Shown: piece after piece, positions 62,627 through 64,000 of the stretch
Position numbering within the stretch: the first letter of the stretch is position 1
How the letters are laid out: every line of letters begins with the position of its first letter
Assembly: GCA_029204225.1 (NCBI GenBank)
Contig: CM055096.1
Coordinates: 70,021,444-70,085,443 of the forward strand
Origin: Diphasiastrum complanatum
Taxonomy: Eukaryota; Streptophyta; Lycopodiopsida; Lycopodiales; Lycopodiaceae
Length of the DNA: 64,000 bases
Direction of reading: 5' to 3'
Program-made: the position numbers and the translations under genes
Notes under the pieces: model-generated
Databases searched by the model: none
Told to the model about the DNA's origin: nothing
The model's input: only the letters and a program-made list of their open reading frames with translations

Positions 62627-64000
62627 TCTCTGTGGGCTGATTTTGTGATCGATCTGTATGGGCGCGGCCAGGCAAAGGTCCTTTGGCAGGACTATCTCAA
62701 AGGGGGAGCTTGTCTTTGTTACCTGTTAGTAAACCTACCTGAGTGTCTTGCTTGCATGTATTCGTGGTGAGTCTTAGTACTCGTGCTTTGCCTGGTTTGC
62801 ATGATTGCTTGTGATACAAGGAGCTGATGGCTCGAGAAGGAACCTTTCTTTTGAAGGCTGATACCATCAAACAAAGAGGACTACAGAATATGTGGGGCGG
62901 ATTCGTAGTTCAAGTACTCACACGTGAACGACAATGAAATGACTCGATGTTTGCAAAGGATGGATGGCTAGCCTATTTCTTGGGTTAGTTTCATTTGCGA
63001 CAACGCCCACCAGACGCAAGCAAGAAGTCAAAAGTTGGAAAGGGCAATTCAGGGGAGATCTTCTATGGAGCAGTTGGTCTTCATCTGGGATGGCCACCTT
63101 CGGAACTGAAACTCACTGAGCATGGGTGATATCCAGTATCAGTTGGGTTTTTCCTCAAAGGGGAAAGACTAGGATCCTCTTCAGAGATTGGCAACAAGTT
63201 GGATTAAGCCATAATCCTAGCAGATGGGAAGCAAAGTGTTGGAAAGGCTTTTTGTCTGAGAACTCTACTCTAAGTTCGGTCAGCTGCTTTTATAAGTGGA
63301 GGGGAACTATCACACACACCTCTCTCTTGGGGCAAATTTCGAATGAAAGTTGATCAAAATGGGGGCAAATTCAAGGTGACCTAGCCATACTCACACGAGG
63401 AGACCGGCGAACTTTGGACCTAATAAGTTGACAAGTTTTTGTTGTGGAAATGAAAGCTTGTTATAGGCTTTCTCTGGACCAACAATGATGAGGAGACATA
63501 ATGAGTATGCTGACTTGTGTTATGTGTAAAGCTGCTGACCAATGAAGGAACTGTGAAAGTTGAGACTTGCACGAGAGACTTGGTACTTCAAACAGACGCT
63601 GAGGGACAGTTCGTACTGAAATCGGACTAGTGCAAACTCTGGGTGCATGTGTCTGATTCAAAGAGAACTACTTGAAGCCAAGCTGGATGTACACTTCTTG
63701 TTTTGACTGTGAGGCAACTGACTAGTGATGGAAGTGTGAAAGTCAAGTTTTGCGCGATGGACATGGTGCTTCAAACAAACGCGAAGAGATAGTTCGTATG
63801 CGGATCAAACTGGTGCAACCCCTTGGCTCTCCACGAGATCAATGGTTACATCTGGGCTGATTCAAATACAGCTACTTCAAGCTAAGTGAGAGGTGCATTG
63901 CGGAGTACTCAATCTTTGCCTACCTTAAAGAGCCAAGAAGAAAAAGTATCAAGATCAGGCTGGGACAAGGAGAGAAATTCAGGTGCGGAAGCAACAAGGC
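62627..64000 (+). other. E3 internal region, non-coding
   Basis: Inverted homologue of about 46496-47830 in E4 throughout, for example CCTGAGTGTCTTGCTTGCAT-type landmarks and GTTTGATGGTATCAG-type sequence on the opposite strand. ORFs here are short and are not conserved as protein between the two copies. Confidence 0.65.

Larger units (their letters stand above)
49571..64000 (+). mobile_element. E3: oldest gypsy layer, LTR-B type (discontinuous, right end open)
   Basis: The pieces in order are: 49571-49617, the last 47 bp of a plus-strand LTR-B; PBS 49620-49631; leader 49632-49883; leader again at 55886-56094 after E2; and internal sequence 62627-64000 after the solo LTR-B and E1. Joined, the leader follows the same order as those of E1 and E4. 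No protein is encoded in the visible part. It meets E4's LTR head-to-head at 49570/49571. Confidence 0.72.

Overview
This window is nuclear DNA of a land plant. The evidence is an R2R3-MYB gene of subgroup 22, an intron-bearing SR-protein kinase gene, plant-type Ty1/copia and Ty3/gypsy retrotransposons, a Helitron-like terminus and long GA/CT microsatellites. A large repeat-rich genome is likely. I cannot place the species; a fern or gymnosperm would fit, but that is a guess. Only two or three host genes are present: the MYB gene (6389-7615, minus), the SRPK gene (35389-38060, plus, four coding exons) and an uncertain Asp/Asn/Gln-rich open frame (41474-42808, minus). Almost everything else is mobile DNA, much of it nested.

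Layout. 1-2130: copia gag remnants, a complete copia LTR with primer-binding site, and a stray fragment of a gypsy LTR (called LTR-B here). 2131-6388: non-coding, with microsatellites. 6389-8960: the MYB gene and a promoter with three G-boxes and an inverted repeat. 11871-32989: one 21-kb gypsy composite (E5) with matching LTRs and a near-matching target duplication (TGAAC/TGAAA). It contains the 3' half of a second gypsy element (E6) inserted in its RNase H region and a decayed copia element (E7) on the other strand. Both E5 and E6 carry an extra minus-strand ORF between integrase and the 3' LTR; the two copies look homologous. 35389-38060: SRPK. 39374-41550: a TA microsatellite, a Helitron 3' end, tandem arrays and long CT/GA runs. 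46496-64000: a Russian-doll nest built from two related gypsy LTR families, A (about 915 bp) and B (about 1.2 kb).

The nest can be read in order from target-site duplications. E3 (LTR-B type, plus) is the oldest layer. E2 (LTR-A chromovirus, minus, 49884-55880) lies in E3's leader with TSD GTGAA. A reverse solo LTR-B lies further along the same leader (TSD GATAT/GGTAT). E1 (LTR-A, plus, 56206-61480) lies in that solo LTR with TSD CCAAC. E4 (LTR-B type, minus) sits head-to-head with E3.

Most interesting signal: the untranslated leaders of E1, E2, E3 and E4 share an array of five small stem-loops. Each has arms GTGCT/AGCAC, and most have a self-complementary loop (CTCGAG, CCTAGG, CGAATTCG, TTAA). 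The leader is common to coding chromovirus-type elements (LTR-A) and to elements with LTR-B whose visible internal region is non-coding. My inference is a shared dimerisation/packaging signal that lets the non-coding elements use chromovirus proteins. Every retroelement ORF in the window is damaged by stops, frameshifts, deletions or lost catalytic residues.
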